A stretch of DNA of 54,436 nt from the NCBI GenBank assembly GCA_001770415.1, contig MEQX01000082.1:1-54436 (forward strand), in the 5' to 3' direction. This stretch comes from Betaproteobacteria bacterium RIFCSPLOWO2_02_FULL_63_19 (GTDB lineage Bacteria > Pseudomonadota > Gammaproteobacteria > Burkholderiales > SG8-39). Both the position numbers and the translations under genes were made by a program. The notes beneath the pieces are model-generated. The model searched no databases. It was given only the letters and a program-made list of their open reading frames with translations, and had not been told where the DNA came from. How positions within the stretch are numbered: the stretch's first letter is position 1; each line of letters begins with the position of its first letter. Positions 33,106 to 42,600 of the stretch are shown here, piece by piece.

Positions 33106-34296
33106 CTACGCGATGCCGTCCGAGCGCAATTGCGCGATTTCCTCGGGCGTGAATCCCAGTTCGCGCAGCACGGATTCGGTGTGCTCACCGAGGGCAGGTG
33201 GCGGCAGCGCGTTGCGTTCCCGCTCGCCATTGATGCGCACCGCGCGGCGCAGCGTCTTCATCCTGCCGTAGCGCGGATGTTCGAGATCGTGAAACATCCC
33301 GAGATGGCGCACTTCGGGATCGTCGATCGCCTCCGGCACCGAAAGCACCGGCGCGCAGGGCACGTCCTCGGCGTTGAGCCGCTCCATCCAATGCGCGCGC
33401 GGTCTGGCGGCGAACAGCGGACGCAGCACGTCGATGAGAGACTGGAAATTGGTGATGCGCCCCGGGCGGTCCTTGAAGCGGGGATCATCGTTCAGATCGG
33501 TCCGTTCGATCGCCCTGAGCAGCGCGTGCCAGAACTTCTCTATGGAGGATACCTGGATCGCGACTATCTTCCGGTCGGCGCAATTGAAGGCGAAGCCGAG
33601 CGAGAACGCCGCGCGCGTCTGCGCGCCCAACACCGCACCCGATTGCGTGTACGCCGTAATGGCATCCGGGATGAAGGATAACGAGGCCGCGACCATCGTC
33701 ACTTCCACGTGTGATCCGACGCCGCTACGCTCGCGCTCGTACAGCGCGGCGAGCACCCCGTTGCACGCCTGCATACTGGTCACCTGATCGGTCACCGTCT
33801 GGCCCCTGATGCGGGGATCCTCCGGCTCGATCGACAGGCTCATAAGGCCGGAGTACGCCTGGCCGACCGCGTCGTACGCGGGCTGATCCCGATACGGCCC
33901 GTCCTCGGAGAAGCCCGCAATCGAGCAGTAGACCAGGCGCGGGTTGAGTTTCCGCAGCACGTCGTAGTCGATGCCGAGGCGCTTCATCACGCCCGGGCGG
34001 TAGTTCTGGATGACGACATCGACCTTGCTCGCTGCGCGCCGAAACAGTTCCTGTCCCCGGGGTTTGGCCAGATCGATCGTCAGGCTGAGCTTGTTGCGGT
34101 TGAACGCCGTGAAATGATGGCTGTATCCCTGCGGGCTTTTCCCCGGGATCCCGAACTGCCGGAACGGGTCGCCGATACCGGGCCGCTCGACCTTGATCAC
34201 TTTGGCGCCAAGGTCGGCGAGCATCAGGCCGGCGTACGGCCCCGCGATGAACTGCCCCAGTTCCAGGATCCTGATACCGCTCAGTGGACTTGCCAT
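33106..34296 (-). CDS. CaiB/BaiF family CoA-transferase (class III)
   Basis: The 396-residue protein has the family N-terminus LSGIRILELGQFIAGPYAGL and then MLADLGAKVIKVERP. NYRPGVMKRLGIDYDVL is near 118 and the catalytic aspartate lies in PAYDAVGQAYSGLMS near 165, with the C-terminal APVLSVPEA and LGEHTESVLRELGFT segments. Class III transferases move CoA between carboxylic acids through an aspartyl-CoA intermediate, so this would activate the imported acid. It diverges from the cupin gene (66 nt) and precedes the alcohol dehydrogenase. The substrate cannot be predicted; relatives act on carnitine, formate, succinyl or benzylsuccinate esters. Confidence 0.93.
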   Translation of the reverse strand: MASPLSGIRILELGQFIAGPYAGLMLADLGAKVIKVERPGIGDPFRQFGIPGKSPQGYSHHFTAFNRNKLSLTIDLAKPRGQELFRRAASKVDVVIQNYRPGVMKRLGIDYDVLRKLNPRLVYCSIAGFSEDGPYRDQPAYDAVGQAYSGLMSLSIEPEDPRIRGQTVTDQVTSMQACNGVLAALYERERSGVGSHVEVTMVAASLSFIPDAITAYTQSGAVLGAQTRAAFSLGFAFNCADRKIVAIQVSSIEKFWHALLRAIERTDLNDDPRFKDRPGRITNFQSLIDVLRPLFAARPRAHWMERLNAEDVPCAPVLSVPEAIDDPEVRHLGMFHDLEHPRYGRMKTLRRAVRINGERERNALPPPALGEHTESVLRELGFTPEEIAQLRSDGIA

Positions 34297-34362
34297 GCTT
34301 GCACTTCTCCCCGATCATCCAATGTGCGCTGATAATCCACGCCAGAAGAAGGAGGTTCCGAC

Positions 34363-34812
34363 ATGTCATCACGCGTTCGCCGAATCGTAACTGCGCTTGG
34401 TGATAGCGGCAAGTCGGTCGTGGGCAGCGACGCGGCGCTCGAGTTCTCACCGGGAAGGATCGACCCGAACATCCGAGCCGCGGACCTGTGGTGGACGCCG
34501 TCCGTACCGGAGGACGTCGCCGGGCACGATGCGCAGCGCGAAGCCTCCCCCGGGATGCCCACGCCAGGCGGTACGCTGCTCAAAGTCCTGGAGATCGCGC
34601 CCGGTACCAAGCCGCTGATGCACAGGACGGAGACGCTCGATTACGTGTTCGTGGTGGAGGGGGAGATCGTGATGATCCTCGACGACGGCGCCGAAGTCCG
34701 CATGCGTGCGGGAGACATCATGATCCAGCGCGCGACGCTGCATGGCTGGACCAACCGCAGCGAAGCGCCGTGCCGCATCGCCTTCGTGCTGGTCGACGCG
34801 CGGCGTTCATGA
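34363..34812 (+). CDS. Cupin-domain protein
   Basis: This is a 149-residue single-domain cupin_2 protein. The first cupin motif is degenerate, with PGTKPLMHRTETLDYVFVVEGEI near 80-100 giving the H-x-T-x-x-x-x-x-V-x-x-G pattern. The second motif is MRAGDIMIQRATLHGWTNRS near 113. At least two histidines remain as metal ligands. Proteins of this size (family with DADIWRT-like regions, here RAADLWWTPSVP) are common in aromatic-degradation loci, where they may be dioxygenase-like enzymes or small-molecule binders. A strong AGAAGGAGG precedes the ATG. The role is unresolved. Confidence 0.85.
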   Translation: MSSRVRRIVTALGDSGKSVVGSDAALEFSPGRIDPNIRAADLWWTPSVPEDVAGHDAQREASPGMPTPGGTLLKVLEIAPGTKPLMHRTETLDYVFVVEGEIVMILDDGAEVRMRAGDIMIQRATLHGWTNRSEAPCRIAFVLVDARRS

Positions 34813-34921
34813 TTGGAGCGCGGAGCGTGCGTCGCGGTTCGAGAATGACTTCGCGGCTTGACCCTCATTTGCGTGCATGTTAGACACCTTCCTGCGGCTT
34901 AGGACAGTTGAGAGAGTAATC

Positions 34922-35749
34922 ATGACCACCTACGACACGCTGCTGCTGAGAATCGAAGAGGAAATCGGTTTCATCACGCTGAACCGGCCGGAGAAGCGCA
35001 ATGCGATGAACCCGCGGCTTCACAAGGAGATGAACGGCGCGCTGGACGAGATGATCGAAGATGATTCGGTGCGGGTGATCATACTGACCGGCAGCGGCGA
35101 CAGTTTCAGCCCGGGAAACGATCTTAAGGAGTTTTTCGCCGAGCAGATGGAGAGTCCGCTGCAGTTCCGGCGCGCGTCGCTCAATTTTGCGCACTGGCGG
35201 GAAAAGCTGCGCACCAGTCCCAAGCCGACGATCTGCGCGGTAAACGGCTGGTGCCTCGGGGGCGGCATCAGCGTCATCTGCGTAGCCGATTTCGTGATCG
35301 CCGCGGAAGAAGCGAAATTCGGTCTGCCGGAGATCAATTTCGGCATGTTCCCGGCGGGAGGCGCGACCAAGGGGCCGCTCGAGGTGATGTCCCCGCGGGA
35401 CGTCCTGGATCTCGCGCTGACCGGACGCAATATCGACGCCGCCGAGGCCGCGCGCATGCGCCTGATCAACCGCAGCGTACCGAGGGCGAAGCTGATGGAC
35501 GAGTGCATTGCGCTCGCGAGAGAGCTGAAGAAGAAGGACCCCATCGCGTTGATGATCGCGAAGGAGGCTTTCTGGCGAGACAAGGAGTTGAATTACCCGG
35601 CCGCGGTCGATTTCGAGGCCGGCAAGGTGAGGGAACTCAACTTCCTGCAAAAGGGGCAGTGGGTTTCCGACGGAATCCGCAAGTTCCTGGACAAGCAGTA
35701 CAAGCCGAGCGAGAGCTCTTTTACGCAAGTGCCGGACAAGAAGGACTGA
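34922..35749 (+). CDS. Crotonase-family enzyme, hydroxycinnamoyl-CoA hydratase/lyase-like
   Basis: This 275-residue crotonase resembles p-hydroxycinnamoyl-CoA hydratase/lyase. It shows GFITLNRPEKRNAMNPRLHK near 15-35, ILTGSGDSFSPGNDLKEFF near 57-75, the oxyanion-hole glycines in NGWCLGGGISVICVADFV near 108, and the active-site region FGLPEINFGMFPAGG near 132 with the conserved Glu. The longer C-terminus (DKQYKPSESS) also fits that subgroup. The family hydrates enoyl-CoA and may then cleave the product retro-aldol fashion to an aldehyde and acetyl-CoA. Whether this one has lyase activity is uncertain. GAGAGAG precedes the start. Two acyl-CoA dehydrogenase genes follow 16 nt downstream, so the three form an operon. 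Confidence 0.85.
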   Translation: MTTYDTLLLRIEEEIGFITLNRPEKRNAMNPRLHKEMNGALDEMIEDDSVRVIILTGSGDSFSPGNDLKEFFAEQMESPLQFRRASLNFAHWREKLRTSPKPTICAVNGWCLGGGISVICVADFVIAAEEAKFGLPEINFGMFPAGGATKGPLEVMSPRDVLDLALTGRNIDAAEAARMRLINRSVPRAKLMDECIALARELKKKDPIALMIAKEAFWRDKELNYPAAVDFEAGKVRELNFLQKGQWVSDGIRKFLDKQYKPSESSFTQVPDKKD

Positions 35750-35765
35750 TCCGGCGGGAGGATCG

Positions 35766-36950
35766 ATGGATTTTTCAGACTCGCGCGCCGCGTTCCGGCG
35801 CGAAGTGGCGCAATGGCTGGACCGCGAACTGACCGACGAGCTTCGCGACGAGTACGCACGCGAAACGACATTCCTGCGCGTTCCGATGGCGTGGTCGCCG
35901 AATATTCTCGAGTTCAACAGGAAGATCGGAGCGAAGGGCTGGATCGGCCTGCACTGGCCAAAACAGTACGGCGGGGGCGGGCGTACGCTCGGCGACCAGC
36001 TCGTCGTGGTCGAGGAACTGGCCGCGCGGCATGCGAAGATCATCAACAGCCAGTCTCTGCACGCGACCAACATTCTGCTCATTCACGGCACCGAAGAGCA
36101 GAAGATGGAGATCATTCCGCACGTCGCCAGAGGCGAGATGGAGGTGTCCCTCGGCTACACGGAACCGAACGCCGGGAGCGACGTTGCCAACATCCAGATG
36201 CGGGCGGTCGAAAAGGACGATCACTTCGTCATCACCGGCGAGAAGATTTTCAATACCATGGCGCACTGGGCCTCGTACCACTGGCTGCTCGCGCGAACGG
36301 ATCCGGCAGCGCAGCCAAAGTATCGAGGGCTGACGATGTTCGTCGTGGATCTGAAAACCCCGGGAATCACGGTGCGTCCGATCAAGACCATCGACGATGC
36401 GCGCACCAACCTCGTGCACTACGACGACGTAAGGGTTCCGAAGAGCCGGATGGTGGGCGCGAAGAACCGCGGCTTCTATGTGGCGATGGACGCGTTGGGC
36501 CAGGAGCGGCTGTTCGTGTTCAACCCCCGCTTCTACCGTGCGCTCTATGACGATATCGTCCAGTACATCAAGACTGCGCATCGCAATGGCCGCGCGCTCG
36601 CAAGCGATCCGGTGGTGCGGCACGCGCTCGCCGAGTTCGACGCAAAGATCGCTGTCTCCCAGCTGCTCTACGAGAGGGTGATCTGGCTGCTGGAGCAGAA
36701 AAAGCCGGTGATCAGCGAGGTCTCGATGTTCAAGATGTTCATCACCGAAATGGGCCAGGAACTGGTGCGGCGCGCGCTGGATCTCATCGGCCTGCCGGGC
36801 CTTCTTCGGCTCGAATCGAAGCTGTCGGTGGTGCGCGGGCTCGTCGCGATGGGGCAGGAGGGCACGATCTTCCACACGTTCGCCGGAGGCGCGAGCGAAT
36901 TGATGCGAAATATCATTGCGGGCCGGGGATACGGCCTGCCGGAGGCCTGA
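35766..36950 (+). CDS. Acyl-CoA dehydrogenase family protein (first of two)
   Basis: The 394-residue flavoprotein shows GWIGLHWPKQYGGGGRT near 58, the FAD-binding SLGYTEPNAGSDVANIQMRA near 131, and the ITGEKIFNTMAHWASYHWLL region near 157. The C-terminal helix is FAGGASELMRNIIAGRGYGL. In place of the classical GGxGYxxE segment it has ALDLIGLPGLLRLES, so the catalytic base is probably displaced; this is usual in FadE2- and FadE17-like branches that work on bulky, aromatic or alicyclic CoA esters, often as heteromers. It is followed only 5 nt later by a second such gene, which suggests a heterodimeric complex. The GGGAGG site supports the ATG. Confidence 0.92.
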   Translation: MDFSDSRAAFRREVAQWLDRELTDELRDEYARETTFLRVPMAWSPNILEFNRKIGAKGWIGLHWPKQYGGGGRTLGDQLVVVEELAARHAKIINSQSLHATNILLIHGTEEQKMEIIPHVARGEMEVSLGYTEPNAGSDVANIQMRAVEKDDHFVITGEKIFNTMAHWASYHWLLARTDPAAQPKYRGLTMFVVDLKTPGITVRPIKTIDDARTNLVHYDDVRVPKSRMVGAKNRGFYVAMDALGQERLFVFNPRFYRALYDDIVQYIKTAHRNGRALASDPVVRHALAEFDAKIAVSQLLYERVIWLLEQKKPVISEVSMFKMFITEMGQELVRRALDLIGLPGLLRLESKLSVVRGLVAMGQEGTIFHTFAGGASELMRNIIAGRGYGLPEA

Positions 36951-36955
36951 GCGCC

Positions 36956-38092
36956 GTGGATCTGAACCTGAGCGAAAGTCAAACGATACTGAGAGGCGCG
37001 GCGAGGGAATTTCTCGCCTCGGAGTGTCCGCCGTCCCTGGTGCGGCAAATGGAAACCGACCCCAAGGGCCTGCCGCCCGAGGTATGGCGGCGGATCGCGC
37101 AGATGGGTTGGCCGGGGATCGTGGTGCCGGAGCAATACGGGGGACACGAGGGCTCCTTTCTCGATCTGCTGGTGCTGCTCGACGAGATCGGGCGTGCAGC
37201 CCTGCCGGGACCGTTCTTTTCGACTGCGGTTCTCGCCGGCCTGACGATACTCGAGGGCGGGAGTGCCGAGCAAAAACTTTCGCTGCTTCCCCGGCTTTGC
37301 CAGGGAGAACTGTTCGCGAGCCTCGCGCTCAGCGAGCCGGGCCTCGATTTCGGACTCGATGGCCTCACCACAGCGGCGGCCACGAGCGGCAAAGGCTATG
37401 CGATCACGGGAACCAAAGTTTTCGTTCCCGATGCGCACCTTGCCGAGGTGCTCCTGTGCGTGGCGCGCGCCGGAAGGCGCAAGGACGGGGTGGGGGTATT
37501 CCTGGTGAAGACCGCGAACCCAGGCGTGTCGCTGGCCCCGCTGGAAACGAACCTGCGTGACAAGCAGTTCGAGGTCATCTTCGACGGAGTCGAAGTAGGT
37601 GCGGCTGAAGTGCTCGGGGGCAAGAGCGGCGCGCGCGCATGGCTCGGACCGGCGCTGGGAAAGGCGATGCTCGCCAAATGCGCCGAAATGGTCGGTGCAG
37701 GGCGCAGGGCGCTGGAATTGGCGGTCGAGTACGCGAAGGTCCGCGTGCAGTTCGGCAAGCCGATTGGAACCTTGCAGGCCGTCAAACATCACTGCGCGAA
37801 TCTCGCAACCTGCATCGAGACCGCGGAGTTGATGACCTACCGCGCGGGCTGGCTGGTCGAGCAGGGCCTGCCGTGGCGACGGGACGCGCTGCGCGCGAAA
37901 GCGTGGACCAACGAAGCCTGCAAGCGCGCCGCGGCGCTCGCACATCAGGTGCACGGCGGCATGGGGTTCACCCGCGAATACGATCTGTACCTCTATACCG
38001 GTCGCATGACCGCTTTCGCGCAGATGTACGGCGGTACGCGGTGGTGTCTCGATCAGCTCGCAGATGAAATGGGGCTCGTGCGGGAAGCGTAA
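36956..38092 (+). CDS. Acyl-CoA dehydrogenase family protein (second of two)
   Basis: This 378-residue paralogue starts at a GTG five bases after the previous stop. It has WPGIVVPEQYGGHEGSFLDL near 45-64, a shortened FAD loop SLALSEPGLDFGLDG near 120, and YAKVRVQFGKPIGTLQAVKH near 260. The C-terminal HQVHGGMGFTREYDLYLYTG carries the canonical catalytic Glu (REYD). The first gene lacks this motif while this one has it but has a degenerate flavin loop, so the pair may act as a mixed oligomer like the steroid FadE26-FadE27 enzymes. That is an inference from layout. It ends the rightward catabolic operon. Confidence 0.9.
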   Translation: MDLNLSESQTILRGAAREFLASECPPSLVRQMETDPKGLPPEVWRRIAQMGWPGIVVPEQYGGHEGSFLDLLVLLDEIGRAALPGPFFSTAVLAGLTILEGGSAEQKLSLLPRLCQGELFASLALSEPGLDFGLDGLTTAAATSGKGYAITGTKVFVPDAHLAEVLLCVARAGRRKDGVGVFLVKTANPGVSLAPLETNLRDKQFEVIFDGVEVGAAEVLGGKSGARAWLGPALGKAMLAKCAEMVGAGRRALELAVEYAKVRVQFGKPIGTLQAVKHHCANLATCIETAELMTYRAGWLVEQGLPWRRDALRAKAWTNEACKRAAALAHQVHGGMGFTREYDLYLYTGRMTAFAQMYGGTRWCLDQLADEMGLVREA

Positions 38093-38426
38093 TGGTTAGA
38101 CGGAGGACGCAGGCGAGGCGGCCACCGTGTTGCGAAGCGCGTCCAAGCAGATCAATGCAAACAAAAGCGCCCAATCGCCAGGGTGCGATGGCCACACTGA
38201 ACGTGCGACGAATCCCGCCCATGCGTCTGGATAGGCATGGGGAAACGTCGAAATGGCGAAATCGAAATGAGCGATTCGGGGATGCGCGCCCGGCATGAGA
38301 CTTCGGTCGCCCAGGTTGCTGGTGGGGAAAGATCATCCGCTGCCTCGAAGGACAGCTTCGAACGTGCAAACAAAAAGGCTACCAGCGCTTCCTGGAACGC
38401 TGGCGAGTAGTGTGGGGTGAAGCTAT
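38093..38426. other. Intergenic stretch between the catabolic operon and the NRPS locus
   Basis: About 330 nt show no gene I can support. A minus-strand frame from 38296 ends with a hydrophobic stretch (WALLFALICLDALRN), but it has no ribosome site or known relatives. No clear terminator for the dehydrogenase operon is seen except the hairpin at the right end. Confidence 0.5.
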
Positions 38427-38449
38427 GCGGTGGCGCGGCGCGCCACCGC
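38427..38449. terminator. Perfect 10-bp hairpin between convergent genes
   Basis: GCGGTGGCGC at 38427-38436 and GCGCCACCGC at 38440-38449 pair completely around a GGC loop. It lies 12 nt beyond the stop of the leftward small membrane protein gene. No U-tract follows on either strand, so it may be a bidirectional, factor-assisted terminator or an mRNA-protecting stem. Confidence 0.55.
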
Positions 38450-38460
38450 ACGGATGCTTG

Positions 38461-38751
38461 CTAGGACTTCGCGGGAGCGGCGCTGTCGGCAGAGCCGGAC
38501 GACCCAAGGAGTTCCCAGAGATGCTTGCCGGAAGACGAGACCGAATAGGAGTCGAGTCCGGTCGCGATCCATCCCCACGGTCCGACAACGGCATTGGCGG
38601 CGAAGCCGAGGACACCATAGAGAACGCCCTTACCGACGCTGCCTTCGATAATCTGACCGATACCCGGCAGAACAGCGATATCGCCAACGAACTTTACGCC
38701 ATTGACCAGTTGGTCCGCCGCGGTAGCAGAAGTTGTTGCGGAAGTAGCCAT
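38461..38751 (-). CDS. Small membrane protein, DUF6072-like
   Basis: The 96-residue protein has a Thr/Ala-rich N-terminus and then a glycine-rich hydrophobic core: FVGDIAVLPGIGQIIEGSVG and VLYGVLGFAANAVVGPWGWI, about residues 22-65. This probably forms two membrane helices with a hairpin, and the tail is polar (SVSSSGKHLWELL). The pattern resembles DUF6072 proteins of unknown function; the match is from memory. AAGGAGACG, nine bases ahead of the ATG at 38751, sets the start. It diverges from the NRPS genes, so a role in immunity or in handling the peptide at the membrane is conceivable but unproven. Confidence 0.7.
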   Translation of the reverse strand: MATSATTSATAADQLVNGVKFVGDIAVLPGIGQIIEGSVGKGVLYGVLGFAANAVVGPWGWIATGLDSYSVSSSGKHLWELLGSSGSADSAAPAKS

Positions 38752-38820
38752 CTTTGTCGTCTCCTTTGCAGTCCGTCCGAGAAACATTAACATGGCGACC
38801 GATTGCGGACCAGCCGCCGC

Positions 38821-38841
38821 CCAAACCCGTAACGGTTTTGG
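38821..38841. promoter_or_regulatory. Near-perfect 21-bp palindrome, possible operator
   Basis: CCAAACCCGT and ACGGTTTTGG form 10-bp arms around a single central A with one mismatch. It lies 70 nt upstream of the small membrane protein gene, in the shared region with the NRPS operon. The geometry suits a dimeric regulator such as a TetR- or LuxR-type protein; none is encoded in the window. Confidence 0.5.
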
Positions 38842-39523
38842 TGTCGGGACAGCATACCATACGACGCCTCATTTTGAAGCGGGTGTCACAAATTTCGATT
38901 GATCCGGGTTTTTTTGCCTGTCCCGGGGAGCGGATGAGTCCCCGCCAACTCCATCAACTTTCCTGGCAAGCACTCTCGCGGAACGCACATTGCTTGCAAA
39001 ACAAGGGTGAAGCGGATATTCAGGCTGTCCCTTATTCAGAAAAGCGATACCTCGCCGTCAATGGCGTCATCGTTGCGTGTGACCAGAAACTTGGCAGACT
39101 GGGCAAAGGTTCCCGGATATTGAATTTGCCCGTAGAAAGCTGCGTTCATGCGGTCTACTTGAACGATTCCTGACGCCGCGTCGAGGTTCTGACCCGTATC
39201 TCTCATGTGTTCCAACGACCCCATGTGTCGATAGAGTTATTGTGCATGAAAAATCGTTGCGCCCGGCGGAGGCCTCGCGACCGACGACAATGTGCGGAGT
39301 TAGGTATGATCACGGTACCCGCCAGTACAATCCAGGTCTGGCTGCTCCAGGCAGCATCGACTTTCCCGTTCCAGGGGTCGTGGCGAATTCAGAGAAACAC
39401 GAAAGGAAACGGACCCGCAGGACGGTTCGGACGGTTGAGCCATCTGCGGGGCAAGCGTGCTCGTCGAAACATGGGCGCGTAGAGTCTGACGCGAAGTCTT
39501 GCGTAGATATGACGTTGCGGTTT

Positions 39524-39537
39524 GATATTCAAATATC
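39524..39537. promoter_or_regulatory. AT-rich palindrome near the NRPS promoter
   Basis: GATATT and AATATC are perfect arms separated by CA. A weak sigma-70 pair (TTGCGG at 39515, GAAAAT at 39538) flanks it with a 17-nt spacer, so a protein bound here would cover the promoter. It lies 90 nt before the chosen NRPS start. Confidence 0.35.
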
Positions 39538-39626
39538 GAAAATTGTGGCTGAAACAAGAACGCGTGGCGTACGACATCTTCGCGTTGGAGCGGACTAGCT
39601 GCACGGCCAGCGAACCGAGAAAAGTG

Positions 39627-42600
39627 ATGCTCCCGAAAGACCCAATTGATCACCGCGGTGCGTGGTTGCCTCTGTCCGCCGCGCAGATGGGGATTTGGGC
39701 CGCGCAGATGATCGACCCACTGGATCCGGGCTACAACATCGGGGAATACCTGGAGATTCTCGGCCCAATCGATTCCAGGCTGTTCGAGGAGGCGTTGCAC
39801 CGAGTCGTGTTGGCTGCCGATTCCCTCCACCTCCGATTTGTCGAGACAAGCGATGGACCACGCCAGTACATCGACCCCGGTAGGCAATGGAAGATGTCGT
39901 TCGTCGATGTTAGCCAAGAGGCTGATCCCAGAGGCGCCGCCGAGCAGCTGATGAACGAGGAAATGTCGCGGGCACCTGATTTGGCTCGTGGTCCGTTGTT
40001 CGGCCACACGCTCTTCCGAGTCTCCGGTGACCGCTACTACTGGTGCGCCCGCTATCACCATCTTTGCAACGATGGCGTCGGCACGGCATTGATCGCGCGC
40101 CGTGTGGCGTCGTGCTATTCGGCGCTCGCGGAGGGACGGGAGCCCGGCGAAGACCTACCGGGCTCGTGGCTGGATGTGTTGCGCGAGGAGGAGCGATATC
40201 GAGTCTCCTCGCGGCACGCGGCGGATGGCGAGTTCTGGCGCGAACAGCTTCGCGACCGTGCCCAGCCCGTTACGTTCTGCGGCAAGCCGCCGGCCAGGCC
40301 GGAAGGATTCCTGAAGAGCCGTGGATCGATTCCAGGCACCGTGATGATCGAACTCCGGGCGCTGGCGGCACAGCACAGGGTGTCACTGGCGCAGATACTC
40401 ATGGCCGCCGCCGCCGTGTACCTGTACAGGCTCTCCGGCGAATCCGACCTTACGCTGGGAATGGCGCTGGCTGCACGCAACGCGAGCATCCGCGAAATTG
40501 TGGGGCTCACTTCCAAAGCGATGCCTTTGCGGATTCACGTTGACCCGGACGCTTCCTTCGGCGCCTTTTTGGATCACCTCCGGACGCGCGTGCGCGCTGT
40601 CGTGAGACATCAGCACTATGGCGAAGATGATCTTCGCCGGCAGATGACACTGCGCCCAGACCAGTATCTTTACGGATTGGCAGTGAATGTGATGCCGTTC
40701 GACTACGACTTCCAATTCGCCGGACATCCCGTGCGCGCTTACAACGCAGGCAAGTGGCTGGTGGAGGACTTCCAGATCGTCGCCTACGAGCGCTTCGAAG
40801 TCGGCGGCGGCATCGCGCTCGATTTCTGCGTCAATCCCCAGCACTATTCCCCGGATGCCCTCGAAGCGCACCAGCGGCGCTACCTCGCGTTGGTTGCGCG
40901 ACTGGGCGCCACGGTGGACGTGCCGGTGCGGCTCCTTCCGATAGTTCCTCCGCAGGAGCGCACACACCTTTTGACCGAACTCAACGCGACGGCAAGGGAT
41001 GTGGCGCAGATGACCGTGGCGGGGCTCTTTGAGAGCGCCGTCGCACGCGACCCGCAGGCCATCGCCGTCGTATCGGGCGAGCATCGGCTGACCTATGGCG
41101 AGCTGAATGCGCGCGCCAATCGCGTTGCGCACCAACTCATCGCGATACACGTCGGACCGGAGAGTCTTGTCGGGGTTCTCCTGGAGCGCTCGGCGGACGC
41201 GATCGTCGCGCTCCTAGGAATCGCCAAGGCCGGTGGCGCGTATCTTGCGCTCGACCCGGGGCATCCGCAGGCCCGGGTCGAGTCGATTCTCCTGGATGCG
41301 CGGCCATCGGTGGTGATCGCGAGTTCGTCCCTGCAGGTACGCGTGCCACGGAAGATCAACATCCTTCAGATCGACGGGAACCACACGCGGCCCGCACATT
41401 CGCCGACTGACGCAGAACGAATTATGCCGCTCCTGCCAAAGCACCCGGCATATGTGATCTACACCTCCGGTTCCACCGGCACACCGAAGGGTGTAGTTGT
41501 GAGCCACGCCGGCATCGCGAGTCTCGCCGGCACCTTCATTGAACGCCTCGGTGTGACGGCCGAGTCGCACGTGCTGCAGTTCGCCTCGATGACGTTTGAT
41601 GCGTCGCTTTGGGAGGTTGTCGTTGCGATGACCAGTGGTGCGGCCCTAGTGATTGCGACCGAGGGGGCGCGAAGCGGGCCGCCATTGGGCGAACAACTCG
41701 CCGCGCAGGGCATAACGCACGCGTTGCTGCCGCCGGCGGTGCTGCCAACGATGGATCCCGCCCAGGTGCCGCTGCCTTGTCTGGTCGTGGGTGGCGAAGC
41801 GTGTTCAGGCGAACTGGTGTCGCGCTGGTCGCCCGGCCGTCGCCTGGTCAATGCGTATGGCCCGACCGAGACGACGGTTGTCGCCACGCTCAGCGATCCG
41901 CTGTCGGGGACCGGCACGCCGCCCATAGGATTGCCGATCTGGAATACGTCGGTGTATGTGCTCGACGACGGTTTGGAACCGGTACCGTTGGGAACTCGGG
42001 GCGAACTGTACGTCGCTGGCATAGGTCTGGCGCGAGGTTATCTGGGCCGGCCGGCGCTTACCGCGGAGCGTTTTGTTGCCCATCCGTATTCGTCGGAGCC
42101 GGGCGCACGCATGTATCGCACCGGCGATCTCGTGCGCCGCCTGTCCGACGGCAATCTCGTGTTCCTCGGCCGCACCGACGAGCAGTTAAAGCTGCGCGGG
42201 TACCGCATCGAGCCGGCCGAGATCGAAGCGGCGCTGCGCAAGCACGAACGCGTGCAGGATGCGCTGGTCACGCTCCACGAGCAGGGCGGTCAGAAACAAC
42301 TGCTCGCCTACGTCATAGGCACCGAGGATGCGGCTGCATCGCGCATGGAGCATTGGCAGGAACTGTACGACGCAACCTACGCGCAGGGCGCGGGAAGTCC
42401 CGGTGACTTCAACATCATCGGATGGAACAGCAGTTACACCGGAGAGCCGCTGGCTGCCGACGAGATGCGCATCTGGGTCGAGGAGACGGTTCGCAGCCTC
42501 CGCGCGTTGCAGCCACGGCGGGTACTCGAGATCGGCTGTGGTACCGGCTTGCTGCTGACGCGCCTTGCACCTGACTGCGAACGCTACATCGGCCTTGATT

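Larger units (their letters stand above)
38752..39626. other. Long upstream region of the NRPS operon
   Basis: This 875-nt divergent region holds no confident gene. It contains two palindromes described separately (38821-38841 and 39524-39537) and several AT-rich patches (around 38880-38915, 39235-39260 and 39510-39545) suitable for promoters. A minus-strand frame from 39224 to 39036 (62 codons, with IVQVDRMNAAFYGQIQYPG) looks somewhat protein-like but lacks a ribosome site. Its length suggests a long leader or regulated promoter for the NRPS transcript. Confidence 0.5.
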
